A DNA stretch of 28,067 bases from an uncultured Roseiflexaceae bacterium (GCA_937988885.1 CALKHR010000150.1:1-28067), one strand, 5' to 3'. Shown: positions 7,800-15,969, counted from the first letter of the stretch. Notes: a model not told the origin generated them from the letters alone. Program-made: numbers and translations.

Positions 7800-8126
7800 T
7801 ATTCTTTGTGTGCCTAATACGAGCTATCTACATACTGAAGTTCTTACAATACTCTTATGTATTGGGCACACATTCTTCAAGACGTACATACACATTATAA
7901 TCCAACACAGCCATTACTTGCAATTATTCCAACGATTTATCGCTTTTTTAATTCATTTTAGCAAAGATACCAAATCGAAGCAAAATGTTTTATTAAGCAC
8001 AATGACTCTTTTTGCCATCTACCAACCGACCAACGCTCATACCTCCTATTGCGTTCGAGAGTGTTATAATAACGTTTACATCGCACCAGCGCATCCTCGT
8101 TATTCTTCCACCCGAGGAGTACTGCC
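7800..8126. other. AT-rich spacer upstream of the P5C dehydrogenase gene
   Basis: 327 bases of low-GC sequence. It contains the extended -10 at 8062-8070 and the ribosome-binding GAGGAG at 8114-8119. A reading frame spanning 7810-8247 exists but has no codon character and overlaps the dehydrogenase start in another frame. No terminator for the EVE gene was recognised. Confidence 0.55.
8062..8070 (+). promoter_or_regulatory. Extended -10 promoter element for the P5C dehydrogenase gene
   Basis: TGT-TATAAT, consensus hexamer at 8065-8070, 56 bases before ATG 8127. No matching -35. Confidence 0.6.
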
Positions 8127-9677
8127 ATGTCACGTCCAACATTTCAAAATGAACCATTTACCGATTTTAAGAACCCAGCCAATATCAGCGCGATGCAAGA
8201 AGCGCTTGAAATGGTACGTGCGCAATTCGACACTACCTATCCACTGATCATCGGTGGCGAGCGCATCTTAACCGAAACAACGATCGCATCGCGCAACCCC
8301 GCACGCCCCAACGAGGTGATCGGGCGGGTGGCGAGCGCCACGATCGAACACGCCAACCAAGCCATCGAGCAGGCCAATGAGGCGTTCCAAACGTGGCGCA
8401 AAGTTCCGGTCGCCCAACGGGCCGAGTTCCTGTTCCGCGCCGCCGAGGTGATGCGAAAACGACGCTTCGAGCTGAACGCCTGGCTGGTCTACGAGGTCAG
8501 CAAAAATTGGGTCGAGGCCGATGCCGATATCGCAGAAGCGATCGACTTCTGCGAGTTCTATGGGCGCGAGATGCTGCGTCTCGGCGAGCCACAGGCCATC
8601 CCACAACTTCCCGGCGAAGATGACCAATACCACTACATTCCGCTGGGTGCTGGCGTGGCGATCCCGCCCTGGAACTTCCCCGGCGCGATCATGGTCGGCC
8701 TGGTGGTCGCCCCGATCGTCGCAGGCAACACCATCGTGCTGAAGCCCGCCTCCACCTCCCCCGTGATCGCCGCCAAGTTCGTCGATATCCTTCACGAGTT
8801 GGGCCTGCCCCCCGGCGTCGTCAACTTCCTGCCCGGGCCCGGCGGCAGCGTCGGCGATGCGCTGGTCGATCACCCAAAGACGCGCTTCATCACCTTCACT
8901 GGCTCCAAAGAGGTCGGTCTGCGCATCTACGAGCGGGCCGCCAAGGTGCACCCGGGCCAAAAATGGCTCAAGCGCACCGTGCTCGAAATGGGCGGCAAAG
9001 ATACCATCATCGTCGATGAGACCGCCGATCTCGACGCCGCCGCCGATGGAATCGTCGCCTCGGCGTTCGGCTTCCAAGGCCAAAAATGCTCGGCCTGCTC
9101 GCGCGTGGTCGCCGTCGAGCCGATCTACGACCAACTGCTCGCGAAGGTCGTCGAGCGCGCCCGTACGCTGCGCGTAGGCGACCCGAGCGACCCGAACACC
9201 TTTATGGGCGCCGTGATCGATGAGAAATCCTTCGGCAAGATCAACGAGTACATCGCCATCGCCGAGAACGAGGGCCGCATCGTGCTCGGCGGCCCCGCGC
9301 CGCTCAGCGAGGGCTACTTCATCGCGCCCACCATCGTGGCCGATGTCGCCCCCGATGCGCGCCTCGCCCAAGAGGAGGTCTTTGGGCCGCTGCTCGCCTT
9401 CATCAAGGTCAACGATTTCGATCAAGCCCTCGAGGTCGCCAACAACACGGAATATGGCCTGACTGGCGGCGTCTTCTCGAAGAACAAAGAACGACTCAAC
9501 CGCGCCCGCGAGGACTTCCACGTCGGCAACCTGTACTTCAACCGCAAGATCACCGGCGCCATGGTCGGCGCGCACCCATTCGGCGGCTTCAATATGTCGG
9601 GCACCGATTCCAAGACCGGCAGCCGCGATTACCTGCTGCTCTACCTCCAAGGCAAAAGCATCGCAGAGAAGCTGTAA
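8127..9677 (+). CDS. pruA: 1-pyrroline-5-carboxylate / L-glutamate gamma-semialdehyde dehydrogenase
   Basis: A 516-residue aldehyde dehydrogenase that oxidises L-glutamate gamma-semialdehyde to glutamate with NAD+, the second step of proline catabolism. The general base is E287 in LEMGGKD and the nucleophile is C321 in GQKCSACSR, a form characteristic of monofunctional RocA/PruA-type P5C dehydrogenases. The cofactor region PWNFP is also present. Length matches the stand-alone enzymes of thermophiles and Gram-positives rather than the PutA fusion. GAGGAG at 8114-8119 is 7 bases before ATG 8127, and an extended -10 is at 8062-8070. No proline dehydrogenase is adjacent in this window, so the partner must be elsewhere. 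Function is secure; the pruA/rocA name is interchangeable. Confidence 0.95.
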   Translation: MSRPTFQNEPFTDFKNPANISAMQEALEMVRAQFDTTYPLIIGGERILTETTIASRNPARPNEVIGRVASATIEHANQAIEQANEAFQTWRKVPVAQRAEFLFRAAEVMRKRRFELNAWLVYEVSKNWVEADADIAEAIDFCEFYGREMLRLGEPQAIPQLPGEDDQYHYIPLGAGVAIPPWNFPGAIMVGLVVAPIVAGNTIVLKPASTSPVIAAKFVDILHELGLPPGVVNFLPGPGGSVGDALVDHPKTRFITFTGSKEVGLRIYERAAKVHPGQKWLKRTVLEMGGKDTIIVDETADLDAAADGIVASAFGFQGQKCSACSRVVAVEPIYDQLLAKVVERARTLRVGDPSDPNTFMGAVIDEKSFGKINEYIAIAENEGRIVLGGPAPLSEGYFIAPTIVADVAPDARLAQEEVFGPLLAFIKVNDFDQALEVANNTEYGLTGGVFSKNKERLNRAREDFHVGNLYFNRKITGAMVGAHPFGGFNMSGTDSKTGSRDYLLLYLQGKSIAEKL

Positions 9678-9710
9678 TCCACACGTAAATCCTACAGTTC
9701 GTAGCATTTC

Positions 9711-9743
9711 GGTGATCGGGGAGCATTCACCTCCTCGATCACC
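9711..9743 (+). terminator. Hairpin downstream of pruA, possible terminator without U tract
   Basis: A 13-bp stem with one G-U pair (9711-9723 with 9731-9743) and a 7-base loop, 33 bases after the pruA stop. It is followed by AAACACA, so it lacks the usual T run and may act as an mRNA 3' stabiliser rather than an intrinsic terminator. Confidence 0.5.
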
Positions 9744-9776
9744 AAACACAGCATCAACACGCGATCAAACTTCGTA

Positions 9777-9782
9777 TACAAT
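9777..9782 (+). promoter_or_regulatory. Possible -10 for the CcrM-like methylase gene
   Basis: TACAAT within GTATACAAT, with TCAACA (9754-9759, 4 of 6 to TTGACA) 17 bases upstream. It would give a leader of about 75 bases. No GANTC site was seen in 9678-9858. Confidence 0.4.
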
Positions 9783-9863
9783 AGCGCCACACATCAACAC
9801 ACCGTCATAACCAAGTCGGCTGGCATCGTCGTCTTCGTTCAAATAGATCGCGAGATAGTGTGC

Positions 9864-10955
9864 ATGGAACAAGCAGATCTGCCGCTTGATAGCATTCTCC
9901 AAGGCGATTGTATCGAGATCCTCAATCAACTCCCCGAACGCTCGGTCGATGTGATCTTTGCCGACCCGCCCTACAACCTGCAACTGCAACAGGATCTGTG
10001 GCGGCCAAACATGACCAAAGTTGGCGCCGTCGATGACGAATGGGATCGCTTCGACGACTTCGCGGCCTACGACCGCTTCACAAAGGCCTGGCTGAGCGCC
10101 TGCCGCCGTGTGCTGAAGGACACAGGCACGCTCTGGGTGATCGGCGCGTACCACAACATCTATCGCGTCGGCGCGCTGCTGATGGACTTGGGGTTCTGGA
10201 TCTTGAATGACATTGTGTGGATCAAAAGCAACCCCATGCCCAACTTTCGCGGCGTGCGATTCGCGAACGCCCACGAAACGCTGATCTGGGCGCAGAAGCA
10301 CCAAGGCGCGCGCTACACCTTCAACTACGACGCAATGAAGGCGCTGAACGACGACCTGCAGATGCGCAGCGATTGGCGCATCCCGATCTGCAGCGGCGCC
10401 GAGCGCATACGCATCGACGGCGTCAAGGCGCACTCCACGCAAAAGCCCGAAGCGCTGCTCTACCGCGTGCTCATGTCATCGACAAACGTCGGCGATGTGG
10501 TACTCGACCCGTTCTTCGGCAGCGGCACGACGGGCGCGGTCGCCAAACGCCTGCACCGCCACTGGATCGGCATCGAGCGCGACGAGCGCTACATCGAGGT
10601 GGCCCGCCAGCGCATCGCGGCCATTGAGCCTGGCCCCTACGATCCAAGCGTCTTCGATCTGCCGAACCGCCGCAACCTGCCCCGCATACCCTTCGGCACG
10701 CTGATCGAGCGCGGCCTGCTGCGGCCCGGCCAGACGCTCTACTTCAGCAACAAAGACGCCCAAGCCACCATCCTAGCCAACGGGCAACTGCGCTACAACG
10801 GCGTGGTCGGCTCCATTCACGCGCTCGCCAAACAGATCCAGGGCGCGCCCTGCAACGGCTGGGATCACTGGTGGTTCGAAGATGAGCATGGCAACCGCCA
10901 ACCTATCGACACACTGCGCGAACGACTGCGCGCCGAATTAGAGGCCGACGCCTAA
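9864..10955 (+). CDS. ccrM: CcrM-like DNA adenine-N6 methyltransferase (predicted GANTC) with C-terminal RAMA domain
   Basis: A 363-residue beta-class amino-methyltransferase. Catalytic motif IV DPPYNLQL starts at about D34, the target-recognition region follows, and SAM motif I DPFFGSGTTG starts at about D215. Segments DEWDRF..F..YDRFT, VIGAYHNIYRVG, LGFWILNDIVW, SNPMPNFRG and FANAHETLIWA are closely similar to those I recall from Caulobacter CcrM, which methylates adenine in GANTC. From about residue 265, RGLLRPGQTLYFSNKDAQA onward is a RAMA-type domain, also present in CcrM. GTG 9858 is an alternative start; ATG 9864 is preferred. No restriction enzyme is adjacent, so it is an orphan methylase. 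It lies 10 bp before the histidine phosphatase. Family is secure; GANTC specificity is inferred from similarity. Confidence 0.92.
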   Translation: MEQADLPLDSILQGDCIEILNQLPERSVDVIFADPPYNLQLQQDLWRPNMTKVGAVDDEWDRFDDFAAYDRFTKAWLSACRRVLKDTGTLWVIGAYHNIYRVGALLMDLGFWILNDIVWIKSNPMPNFRGVRFANAHETLIWAQKHQGARYTFNYDAMKALNDDLQMRSDWRIPICSGAERIRIDGVKAHSTQKPEALLYRVLMSSTNVGDVVLDPFFGSGTTGAVAKRLHRHWIGIERDERYIEVARQRIAAIEPGPYDPSVFDLPNRRNLPRIPFGTLIERGLLRPGQTLYFSNKDAQATILANGQLRYNGVVGSIHALAKQIQGAPCNGWDHWWFEDEHGNRQPIDTLRERLRAELEADA

Positions 10956-10965
10956 CAGGAGCGCG

Positions 10966-11523
10966 ATGCCAGTCACACAACGACTCTGGCTCATCCGCCA
11001 CGCCGCGCCGCAGATCGACCCAAACGTGCCAGCCGCGCAATGGCGCTTGTCGGAGGAAGGGCAGCACGCCTGCGCCGAACTCGCCGAGCGCCTGCGCGGC
11101 CAGCCGATCAACACCCTGATCGCCAGCCACGAGCCGAAGGCGCAACACACCGCCGCCATCCTCGCCGCGCACCTGGGCCTGCCGTGGCGCAGCGCCGACG
11201 GCCTGCACGAACACGAGCGCGACCAGGTTGGCTTCCTCGCGCCCGAACAGTTCCAGGCCGCCATCACCGCGCTGCTCACCCGCCCGCACGAGCCAACCTT
11301 TGGCCGCGAGACGGGCGAACAAGCCCGCCAGCGCTTCGAGCGCGCCATCCTGCGCGAACACGCCGCGCAACCCACCAACGACCTCGCCATCGTCGCGCAT
11401 GGCACCGTCATCACCCTGCTCGTCGCCGCGCACCAACCCATCGACGCCGTTGCGTTCTGGCGCAGCCTGCGCATGCCCGACATCATCACGCTCAGCCTGC
11501 CCGACCTGCGACTGATACCCTAG
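10966..11523 (+). CDS. Histidine phosphatase family protein (phosphoglycerate mutase-like)
   Basis: A 185-residue single-domain enzyme of the branch-1 histidine phosphatase superfamily. The phosphorylated histidine is H12 in LIRHAAP, a variant of the usual RHGE/RHGQ. An arginine-containing LASHEPKAQHTA region supplies the second phosphate pocket, HEHERDQVGF is a plausible acid/base region, and the second histidine is in IVAHGTVITLL. Members dephosphorylate sugar phosphates, nucleotides or proteins; the substrate here is unknown. AGGAG precedes ATG 10966 and the gap to the methylase stop is only 10 bp, so both genes are very probably on one transcript. A short stem plus seven Ts (11554-11574) follows. 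Confidence 0.9.
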   Translation: MPVTQRLWLIRHAAPQIDPNVPAAQWRLSEEGQHACAELAERLRGQPINTLIASHEPKAQHTAAILAAHLGLPWRSADGLHEHERDQVGFLAPEQFQAAITALLTRPHEPTFGRETGEQARQRFERAILREHAAQPTNDLAIVAHGTVITLLVAAHQPIDAVAFWRSLRMPDIITLSLPDLRLIP

Positions 11524-11936
11524 CCGCATCTGTCCCATTTGCTCGCGTTCCCTCTGTTCAACCACAGTTTTTTTGGGAAAAGAGGCCGCGTCATCAGCCC
11601 CAGCTCCCGTCGCTACGGGCAAACAACGTCGTGCACAACGTGTGCGCGCTCGGACAGGTGTGGCGCTACGCGCCAAAACGCGCGCCGCTGTACTCGCGGC
11701 TGCGCATCGCACCACGTTGCCTACAATGCCCATCATCGAGCCATGCCACCGCACCTAATCCCCTGCCATATCAACTCTCGCATCCCAACGGATCGCGATT
11801 CTGCGCATTCTAACGCGCTTCCAGAAACCCCATCGAACAAAATGGAACTCTTTTCGGGGTGGTGCCGTCCTTATTCCGTACAACAGATGCACCAAGCACA
11901 ACGTGTGCTTATGTCAAACGGATCAGGAGGTTTCCG
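11524..11936. other. Intergenic region before the SIMPL gene
   Basis: 413 bases. The first 50 contain a weak terminator-like element (CTGT/ACAG stem then T7, 11554-11574). Bases 11580-11760 are GC-rich and open in one plus-strand frame (11573-11758) that would encode an Ala/Arg-rich basic peptide. I see no ribosome site for it and do not call it. TACAAT at 11722-11727 may be a promoter -10 for the next gene. The strong ribosome site AGGAGG at 11925-11930 belongs to the SIMPL gene. Confidence 0.5.
11554..11574 (+). terminator. Weak terminator-like element after the histidine phosphatase gene
   Basis: A 4-bp stem (CTGT 11554-11557 with ACAG 11564-11567), 6-base loop and a run of seven T (11568-11574). 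The T run is good but the stem is short, so activity is doubtful. Confidence 0.3.
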
Positions 11937-12659
11937 ATGACACAACGAACCAGTATCAATATTGCGGTGGTAGCCGGCCTGCTTCTGCTTGCCATTTTGG
12001 CGGGCTTGGTCGGTTTGCTATACACTCGACCCGCAGCAGCGCAGACCGGTACGGTGCCGGGCCGCCAGGTGACCGTGGTGGGCCACGGCGAGGTGAGCGG
12101 CAAGCCCGATACGGCCACCGTTCACATCGGCGTCGAGACCGACGGCTCGGATGCCAAAGAGGCATTGGAGCAGAACAGCACGCAGACCGAGGCGCTGATC
12201 GCCAAGTTGAAGGAACTGGGCGTGGCCGAAGCGGATCTGCAGACCAGCAACTTCAGCATCTACCCGAACTACGATAACGAGGGCCGCCAAGTGATCGGCT
12301 ACCACGTCAGCAACACCGTTCAGGTCACTATCCGCAACCTGGAGAGCGCAGGCGAACTGCTGGATCAAGTGGTGCAGGCGGGCGCCAACCGCGTCAGCGG
12401 CATCAACTTCAGCATTGCGAACAACGATGCGCAGATGCAGCAGGCCCGTGAGCTAGCGATCAAGGATGCCAAGACTCGCGCTGAGCAATTGGCAGCAGCA
12501 TCGGGCGCGACCGTTGGCCAGACCCTGGCCATCACCGAGAATGTGGGCAGCGTTGTGCCAATGCCAGTCGTCTACGCCGACGCCGCTCGCTCGGTGCCGT
12601 TGCAGCCCGGCACGCAGAACGTAACCGTGGATGTGCAGGTCACCTTCGAACTGCGCTAG
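11937..12659 (+). CDS. SIMPL-domain (DUF541) secreted or membrane-anchored protein
   Basis: A 240-residue envelope protein. Residues 1-7 are polar, 8-28 form a hydrophobic signal/anchor (INIAVVAGLLLLAILAGLVG), and TRPAAAQ offers a possible signal peptidase site near 36. The mature part is one SIMPL domain: VTVVGHGEVSGKPDTATV, the EALIAKLKELGV helix, TSNFSIYPNYD, YHVSNTVQV and the ALELAIKDAKTRAEQLA-type helix (here ARELAIKDAKTRAEQLAAASG). Relatives include Brucella BP26, which forms channel-like oligomers, and stress-protective periplasmic proteins; the precise job is unknown. AGGAGG at 11925-11930 is 6 bases before ATG 11937, so a longer in-frame start at 11859 is rejected. A strong terminator follows immediately. 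Confidence 0.92.
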   Translation: MTQRTSINIAVVAGLLLLAILAGLVGLLYTRPAAAQTGTVPGRQVTVVGHGEVSGKPDTATVHIGVETDGSDAKEALEQNSTQTEALIAKLKELGVAEADLQTSNFSIYPNYDNEGRQVIGYHVSNTVQVTIRNLESAGELLDQVVQAGANRVSGINFSIANNDAQMQQARELAIKDAKTRAEQLAAASGATVGQTLAITENVGSVVPMPVVYADAARSVPLQPGTQNVTVDVQVTFELR

Positions 12660-12673
12660 TCTCCTAGCAAGAG

Positions 12674-12711
12674 AACGGCCTGGTGCGTGAGAAACGCACC
12701 AGGCCGTTTTT
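12674..12711 (+). terminator. Rho-independent terminator after the SIMPL gene
   Basis: A perfect 15-bp stem (12674-12688 with 12694-12708), loop GAGAA, ending in a run of Ts. It lies between the convergent SIMPL and deazaflavin-oxidoreductase genes. Confidence 0.92.
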
Positions 12712-12735
12712 GTTGAGTAGAATGCGGAAAAGCGA

Positions 12736-13146
12736 TTACGAAATGCGCTCCAGCAGCACCGCCGGAATCTTGCGAGTCGTTTTCTTCTCGTACTCGGCGA
12801 AGTGCGGCTGCTCGGCGACCATCTTCGCGAACAGACGCGCGCGCTCTGGGTCCTCGGTCACAGGCGTAGCGCGCGCCTGGAACGTCTCGGTGCCAAGTTC
12901 CACCGTAACGATAGGATTAGCGAGCAAGTTGTAGTACCAATCGGGATGGCTTGGCGCGCCAGCCTTGGAGGCGATCACCACAATCTGATCGTTGTCGGTG
13001 ACATAAACAAGCGGGTTCACACGCACCTGACCGGTTTTTGCGCCAGTGGTATGGAGAAGCAGCATCTTGGCACCTTCGAACGGCCCGCCAACTTTACCAC
13101 CGTTGGCGCGAAACTCCTCGATAACAGGTTGATTATAGTGACTCAT
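12736..13146 (-). CDS. Deazaflavin (F420)-dependent nitroreductase family protein (Ddn-like)
   Basis: A 136-residue split-barrel protein of the Ddn/FDOR-B family. Diagnostic segments are NQPVIEEFRANGGKVGG at the N-terminus, LLLHTTGAKTGQVRVNPLVY, then VIASKAGAPSHPDWYYNLLANPIVTVE, which shape the F420 and substrate pockets in Mycobacterium Ddn. Members use reduced F420 to reduce quinones, enones or nitro compounds, and some bind other cofactors or lipids. The C-terminal FAEYEKKTTRKIPAVLLER is also family-typical. GAGG precedes the start. GTG at 13149 is in frame directly before ATG 13146, which I prefer. A consensus extended -10 is at 13272-13280. Assignment is secure; cofactor use is inferred from family. 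Confidence 0.94.
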   Translation of the reverse strand: MSHYNQPVIEEFRANGGKVGGPFEGAKMLLLHTTGAKTGQVRVNPLVYVTDNDQIVVIASKAGAPSHPDWYYNLLANPIVTVELGTETFQARATPVTEDPERARLFAKMVAEQPHFAEYEKKTTRKIPAVLLERIS

Positions 13147-13271
13147 CACTACCTCACTCTACAATGCTTCCACCACTCATCGGCAACATCTCCGTGCTGA
13201 TCTGCGCACAAACACCATAGATACTGCAAGAATCGCCGACCAAAAACGGGGATATCGCGCTCCAAAGCCGC

Positions 13272-13280
13272 ATTATACCA
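13272..13280 (-). promoter_or_regulatory. Extended -10 promoter element for the Ddn-like gene
   Basis: Minus-strand TGG-TATAAT, a perfect hexamer with TG extension, about 126 bases before ATG 13146. It is divergent from the U32 promoter 36 bases away. Confidence 0.6.
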
Positions 13281-13315
13281 AATAGTTAAGAACAGCAACT
13301 CAATCGGCGCCAACG

Positions 13316-13324
13316 TGGTACAAT
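13316..13324 (+). promoter_or_regulatory. Extended -10 promoter element for the U32 peptidase gene
   Basis: TGG-TACAAT, 43 bases before ATG 13367; the same nine bases occur at 82-90 and on the minus strand at 7108-7116. Confidence 0.6.
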
Positions 13325-13366
13325 GCCCCAGTTATTATTGATAAATGCACTCATTGGAAAGAGCAC

Positions 13367-15895
13367 ATGTCGCAATCCCTACGCCAAAAACCAGAGATTA
13401 TGAGCCCGGCGGGCTACTGGCCGCAATTGCACGCCGCAATCGAGGCCGGAGCCGACGCCGTGTATTTTGGCTTAAAGCACTTTACTGCACGCGCCAAAGT
13501 GGGCTTTACGCTCGAAGAACTGCCCGATGTGATGCGAACACTGCATCAGCGCGGTGTGCGCGGCTATGTCACCTTCAACACGCTGGTGTTCAACCACGAG
13601 TTGAGCGACGCCGCACAAATGCTGGCCGGAATCGCAGCCGCCGGAGCCGATGCGATCATTGTGCAGGATGTGGGCATTGCGCAACTCGCCCGACAGATCG
13701 CGCCCGACTTGGAGGTGCACGGCTCGACCCAGATGAGCATCACCAGCGCCGAGGGCGTGGAGTACGCCCAGCGCATGGGCGTGACGCGCGTGGTGCTGGC
13801 GCGCGAATTGTCGATCAGCGATATTCGGGCGATCCGCGCCCAAACCGATTGCGAACTCGAAATGTTCGCCCACGGCGCGCTGTGTGTCTCGTACTCAGGG
13901 CAATGCTTCTCCTCGGAGGCGTGGGGCGGGCGCAGCGCGAACCGTGGCCAATGCGCACAGGCGTGCCGTCTGCCCTACGATCTGATTGTGGATGGCGAAC
14001 AGCGCCCGCTCGGCGATGCGCGCTATCTGCTCTCGCCCGGCGACCTCTACACGCTGCACAGCATCCCCGATCTGGTCGATGTGGGCATCTCCGCGCTCAA
14101 GATCGAGGGCCGCTACAAGGATGCCGATTATGTTGCGCTGACGACTCGCGCCTACCGTCAGGCCGTCGATGAGGCGTGGGCGGGCTTGCCGCTCAGCATC
14201 AGCGCCGTCGAGGAGTTGCAACTCGAACAGGTCTATTCGCGCGGTTTAGGGCCGTACTTCGTGACTGGCACCAACCACCAGGCCGTGGTGCGCGGACGAG
14301 CGCCGCGCCACCGTGGCGTGTTGGCGGGCCGCGTGGTGCGCCTCCTACCCGACGCCGTGCTGGTGCAACCCGATCCCAAACTGGAGGTGGCGCCTTTGAA
14401 GCCTGGCGACGGCTTGGTGTTCGACGCCGCCGATTGGCGCAGCCCGGAGGAGCGCGAGGAGGGCGGGCGCATCTATCAAGTGCGACCGAGCCGCAACGGC
14501 CTGCTCGAACTGCGTTTCGGCAACGGCGCCATCGATTGGTCGCGCGTCCGCGTTGGCGATCTGGTCTGGCGCACGCACGACCCCGACCTCGACAAGGTGG
14601 TCAAGCCGTTCACGCAGGCCACCGCGCCGCTGCACAAGCAGCCGCTGCGGGTTCGCGCCACCGCTCACGAAGGCGCGCCGCTGATGCTGGAGTGGACGCT
14701 GATCGAGCAGCCCGCGCTGAGCGTGACGGTTTTCTCGGACGATCTGCTGAGCACGGCGCAGAATCGCGCTCTGAGCGCCGAGTATCTGCGCGAGCAACTG
14801 GGCCGTTTGGGCAATACGCCCTACCGTCTCGATGAACTAGAGCTAGAGATGGACGGGCAGCCGTTCGCGCCGAGTTCGCTGCTGAACCAGTTGCGGCGAC
14901 GGGCGATCGAGCAACTGAGTACGCTGCAAACGCAGCCGCGCGCCATCACCATCAACGACCCGCAGGCGACGCTGGAACAGGCGTTGCGCATCCGCAGCAC
15001 CACGCCGACCACTACAAGCGAACCATCGCTGCACATCCTGGTGCGCACTCCCGAGCAACTCGAAGCGGCGATCGCCCTGCGCCCGGCTAGCATCACGCTC
15101 GATTATCTCGAACTGTACGGCCTGCGCCCGGCGGTCGAGCGTGTGCAGGAGAGCGGCATCGAGGCGCGGGTAGCGAGTCCCCGCATTCTCAAGCCAAGCG
15201 AGCAGAAGATCGTGCGGTTCCTGCTCAAACTGAATTGCGCGATCCTGGTGCGATCCAGCGGCCTATTGCACGCGCTGCAAGAGGTGGAGCACCCGCAGTT
15301 GATCGGCGATTTCAGCCTGAACGTCGCGAACCTGCTGACAGCCGAATCGTTCCTGCAGCGCGGTCTGACCCGCCTGACGCCGACGCACGACCTGAACGCG
15401 GCGCAGGTGGCTGAGCTCACCAGCAGCCTAGGCGGCGACCAGATCGAGGTGATTGCCTACCAGCACTTGCCAGTGTTCCACACCGAACACTGCGTGTTCT
15501 GCCGCTTCCTCTCGAACGGCACCAACTTCACCAATTGCGGCCACCCCTGCGAGAAGCACCGCGTAGCGCTCCGCGACCAGCAGGGCCGCGCGCATCCGGT
15601 GATGGCCGATGTGGGCTGCCGCAACACGGTGTTCGGCGCCGAGGCGCAAGAGGCCAGCAAGCACATCGATCTGTGGCGTCACTCTGGGGTGCGGCACTTC
15701 CGGCTGGAGTTCGCCCACGAGAGCGCCGAGCAGGTCACCGAGATCGGGCGGGCCTTCGCCGAGGTGTTAGCGGGGCGTCGCTCAACGCCAGACCTGGCCC
15801 GCACGCTGCGGCGCATCAGCCCACAGGGCACCACCGAGGGCAGCCTGTTTGTGCCCGATGGGTTTGTGACGATTCCGCTGATGCAGGTGTCGTAA
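13367..15895 (+). CDS. U32 family peptidase with DUF3656-type extension (RlhA-like)
   Basis: An 842-residue protein. The N-terminal U32 barrel begins PEIMSPAGYWPQLHAAIEAGADAVYFG. The iron-sulfur-type cysteines are C173, C180, C196 and C200 (C-x6-C-x15-C-x3-C) around HGALC, SGQCF and NRGQCAQACR. The U32 signature is ALKIEGRYKDADYVA. A long middle part (about 300-620) with an OB-like start and a DUF3656-like region follows. The C-terminal part has a second Cys-rich cluster (HCVFCRF, NCGHPCEKH, VGCRN) near 710-765. Relatives include E. coli RlhA, which hydroxylates 23S rRNA C2501, and UbiU/UbiV. RNA modification is therefore more likely than proteolysis. An extended -10 lies 43 bases upstream and GGAAAGAG precedes ATG 13367. 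Family is secure; reaction is inferred. Confidence 0.94.
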   Translation: MSQSLRQKPEIMSPAGYWPQLHAAIEAGADAVYFGLKHFTARAKVGFTLEELPDVMRTLHQRGVRGYVTFNTLVFNHELSDAAQMLAGIAAAGADAIIVQDVGIAQLARQIAPDLEVHGSTQMSITSAEGVEYAQRMGVTRVVLARELSISDIRAIRAQTDCELEMFAHGALCVSYSGQCFSSEAWGGRSANRGQCAQACRLPYDLIVDGEQRPLGDARYLLSPGDLYTLHSIPDLVDVGISALKIEGRYKDADYVALTTRAYRQAVDEAWAGLPLSISAVEELQLEQVYSRGLGPYFVTGTNHQAVVRGRAPRHRGVLAGRVVRLLPDAVLVQPDPKLEVAPLKPGDGLVFDAADWRSPEEREEGGRIYQVRPSRNGLLELRFGNGAIDWSRVRVGDLVWRTHDPDLDKVVKPFTQATAPLHKQPLRVRATAHEGAPLMLEWTLIEQPALSVTVFSDDLLSTAQNRALSAEYLREQLGRLGNTPYRLDELELEMDGQPFAPSSLLNQLRRRAIEQLSTLQTQPRAITINDPQATLEQALRIRSTTPTTTSEPSLHILVRTPEQLEAAIALRPASITLDYLELYGLRPAVERVQESGIEARVASPRILKPSEQKIVRFLLKLNCAILVRSSGLLHALQEVEHPQLIGDFSLNVANLLTAESFLQRGLTRLTPTHDLNAAQVAELTSSLGGDQIEVIAYQHLPVFHTEHCVFCRFLSNGTNFTNCGHPCEKHRVALRDQQGRAHPVMADVGCRNTVFGAEAQEASKHIDLWRHSGVRHFRLEFAHESAEQVTEIGRAFAEVLAGRRSTPDLARTLRRISPQGTTEGSLFVPDGFVTIPLMQVS

Positions 15896-15914
15896 AACAG
15901 GTCAACATCACACA

Positions 15915-15948
15915 AATGGGCGGCTTGGAGTGTTCCAAGCCGCCCATT
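15915..15948 (+). terminator. Terminator hairpin between convergent U32 and glycolate oxidase genes
   Basis: A perfect 15-bp stem (15915-15929 with 15934-15948) and 4-base loop GTGT, 19 bases after the U32 stop. The downstream tract GTTGTT is only moderately T-rich; it may serve both genes. Confidence 0.75.
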
Positions 15949-15969
15949 GTTGTTATCGAGACACCCAAA

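Noticed and set aside
7810..8247. 145-codon plus-strand reading frame across the AT-rich spacer
   Set aside because: It overlaps the start of the P5C dehydrogenase in another frame, has AT-driven composition (many I, H, Y, T), no ribosome site and no recognisable motif.
8268..9749. 493-codon minus-strand frame opposite the P5C dehydrogenase gene
   Set aside because: It is a shadow of a clearly identified enzyme with catalytic residues on plus; long antisense frames are expected in GC-rich genes. The same applies to the frames opposite the glycosyltransferase (23675-24994), the histidine phosphatase (10903-11754) and the glycolate oxidase fusion (17059-17964).
7374..10955. EVE protein plus CcrM-like methylase as a defence or modification-sensing system
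   Set aside because: The genes are separated by the unrelated P5C dehydrogenase and their own promoters; stand-alone EVE proteins and orphan methylases are common, so linkage is not supported.
11539..11940. 133-codon plus-strand frame before the SIMPL gene
   Set aside because: It ends inside the SIMPL start region, has Cys/Arg-rich out-of-frame character and no ribosome site.
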